A stretch of DNA of 6,964 nt from JAWXBT01 sp964523015 (GTDB taxonomy: Bacteria; Bdellovibrionota_C; UBA2361; J135). The DNA lies in contig CAZFXN010000085.1 in NCBI GenBank assembly GCA_964523015.1, forward strand, positions 1 to 6,964. The letters run 5' to 3'. The notes beneath the pieces are model-generated. The model was not told the DNA's origin, made no database searches, and saw only the letters and a program-made list of their open reading frames with translations. The position numbers were made by a program, and so were the translations under genes. The first letter of the stretch is position 1. Every line of letters begins with the position of its first letter. This document shows, piece by piece, positions 6,012 through 6,964 of this stretch.

Positions 6012-6035
6012 TTCATAAATTCATATATTCATTAA
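6012..6035 (+). repeat. Three tandem AT-rich octamers before pyrE
   Basis: TTCATAAA, TTCATATA and TTCATTAA occur end to end with an exact eight-base period, TTCAT being invariant (starts 6012, 6020, 6028). They fill the 53-base sco-pyrE gap upstream of the pyrE ribosome binding site (AGGAG, 6046-6050). They may be a regulator-binding or AT-rich upstream element, or simply low-complexity DNA. A TATATT hexamer at 6024-6029 is within them but has no good -35 partner. Confidence 0.4.
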
Positions 6036-6061
6036 ATAAATTTATAGGAGCAAAAAGCATT

Positions 6062-6736
6062 ATGAAGGAGCATCAACGCAAATTCATTGATTTTCTTATC
6101 GCAAGTAATGCTTTGATGTTCGGCGACTTCACCACTAAATCAGGGCGTAAAACTCCTTATTTTGTAAACACGGGGAAGTTTCAAGATGGAGCTCAGATCG
6201 CCGAGCTAGGGCGATTCTATGCCTCTCACATCATTGAGAGTGGAATTGGTGAGATCGATTCGGTTTTTGGACCGGCATATAAAGGCATCCCACTCTGCGT
6301 TAGCACAACAATAGCTCTATCCCAGAATTATAACCGCAACATAGGCTACACTTTCAACAGAAAAGAGAACAAAGACCACGGAGATAAGGGCAGCTTGGTG
6401 GGGAAAGCACTAAAGGCTAACAATAGAGTGGTAATCGTCGAAGACGTTGTAACTGCTGGAATGACCCTTCGGGAAGTCATCCCTATGCTTCGAAATGATC
6501 ACGGTTGTGAAGTAGCTGGTGTTGTAATCGCGGTTGATCGATGCGAGAAGGGAGAGAGTGAGATATCGGCAGTTCAAGAAGCGGAGCACTCGCTTGATAT
6601 TAAAGTTTATTCAATAGTCAAAATTACCGAGATTCTTTCCTACTTATCTGACTCTAATAGTTCTGGATTTCAATTATCTTCACAACAGATTGAACACACT
6701 AACGCCTATCGGCAACACTACGGAGTTAACGAATGA
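6062..6736 (+). CDS. pyrE: Orotate phosphoribosyltransferase
   Basis: This 224-residue cytoplasmic enzyme transfers the phosphoribosyl group of PRPP to orotate, giving OMP in the fifth step of de novo pyrimidine synthesis. It follows the enteric-type PyrE closely along its length: GDFTTKSGRKTPYFVNTG at 21-38 (orotate site), FGPAYKGIPL at 69-78, the flexible catalytic loop FNRKENKDHGDKGSLVG at 98-114, and the PRPP-binding motif VVIVEDVVTAGMT at 123-135 with acidic pair E127-D128. It is slightly longer than the 213-residue E. coli protein because of a C-terminal stretch around 196-212. AGGAG lies about eleven bases before the ATG, a little distant, but no better start is nearby. It sits between respiratory assembly genes with no terminator visible on either side. 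Confidence 0.95.
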   Translation: MKEHQRKFIDFLIASNALMFGDFTTKSGRKTPYFVNTGKFQDGAQIAELGRFYASHIIESGIGEIDSVFGPAYKGIPLCVSTTIALSQNYNRNIGYTFNRKENKDHGDKGSLVGKALKANNRVVIVEDVVTAGMTLREVIPMLRNDHGCEVAGVVIAVDRCEKGESEISAVQEAEHSLDIKVYSIVKITEILSYLSDSNSSGFQLSSQQIEHTNAYRQHYGVNE

Positions 6737-6752
6737 TTTTTGTAGGTATGAA

Positions 6753-6964
6753 ATGACGGTTAGATTCGTAATATGCCTTCTTTTACTTTTACTCATCATT
6801 AGTGTTCCTACTTTCGCTGACGATGGTAATTTTACTTCTCAGCTTCGGAATGAGTTTGAGTTGATCGAGAACCAAGTTTTGAGCCCATATTGTCCTGGTC
6901 GACTCTTACGAGATTGTCCCAGTTCGAAAGCTTCCGAATTGAAGCAATCAATTCGAACAGATCT
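6753..6964 (+). CDS. CcmH-like cytochrome c maturation protein, N-terminal part, cut by the window edge
   Basis: The ATG at 6753 opens a frame running off the window; 70 codons are visible. Residues 1-22 are a clear signal peptide (MTVRF, a run of six leucines, then VPTFA, cleavage after A22). The mature part reads FELIENQVLSPYCPG at 35-49 followed by C55-P-S and a helical E-L-K-x-x-I-R. This matches the start of the CcmH/NrfF/CycL domain, a periplasmic thiol protein that handles apocytochrome c haem-site cysteines. Classical CcmH has L-R-C-P-x-C. Here the second cysteine of that motif is replaced (C47-P-G-R50) and the next cysteine is C55, giving a C-x7-C arrangement. The start is supported by TAGG at 6743-6746, six bases upstream. 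A nearer ATG at 6748 hits a stop after one codon. It lies 16 bases after pyrE, so is probably co-transcribed. Confidence 0.72.
   Translation, partial: MTVRFVICLLLLLLIISVPTFADDGNFTSQLRNEFELIENQVLSPYCPGRLLRDCPSSKASELKQSIRTD

Overview
The window looks like chromosomal DNA from a Gram-negative, respiring bacterium of moderate GC. Secreted proteins with signal peptides, a haem O synthase, an SCO-type copper chaperone and a CcmH-type cytochrome c maturation protein point to haem-copper oxidase respiration. The aminotransferase at the left resembles the LysJ branch (amino-group-carrier LysW pathway for lysine or arginine) more than a classical enteric ArgD. That favours a non-model lineage, but the phylum cannot be fixed from this sequence.

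Layout. (1) 1-1677, plus strand: the C-terminal half of a LysZ/ArgB-type amino-acid kinase overlaps a complete LysJ/ArgD-type aminotransferase by four bases (ATGA). The kinase N-terminal half is not readable in one frame: in 1-121 the expected residues appear as short pieces scattered over three frames with stops between them, so the gene is broken or the sequence has errors there. (2) 1707-3944, minus strand, convergent with the aminotransferase: a 745-residue secreted protein with a signal peptide, a basic coiled coil, a beta-rich middle and a C-terminal glycoside-hydrolase-like (clan GH-A type) domain with a small four-cysteine insertion. (3) 3945-4411: a 467-base gap between divergent genes. 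It contains no credible protein gene but is full of nested complementary arms, and a perfect TATAAT box lies just in front of the structured part. It may be an undescribed structured RNA or a long structured leader. (4) 4412-6964, plus strand: ctaB, sco, pyrE and the start of a ccmH-like gene, closely spaced (31, 53 and 16 bases) with no visible terminator between them, so probably one transcription unit.

How the genes fit together. CtaB makes haem O, the direct haem A precursor for terminal oxidases. SCO delivers copper to the CuA site of cytochrome oxidase. CcmH belongs to cytochrome c haem attachment. These three form a respiratory assembly group, with pyrimidine-biosynthetic pyrE embedded among them. 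The kinase and aminotransferase are consecutive steps (phosphorylation and transamination, with a reductase step between them encoded elsewhere). The glycosidase-like gene has no functional link to either neighbour and looks like an accessory gene between two housekeeping blocks.

The most interesting items are the structured 4001-4380 region, the broken kinase, and the unusual modular secreted protein.
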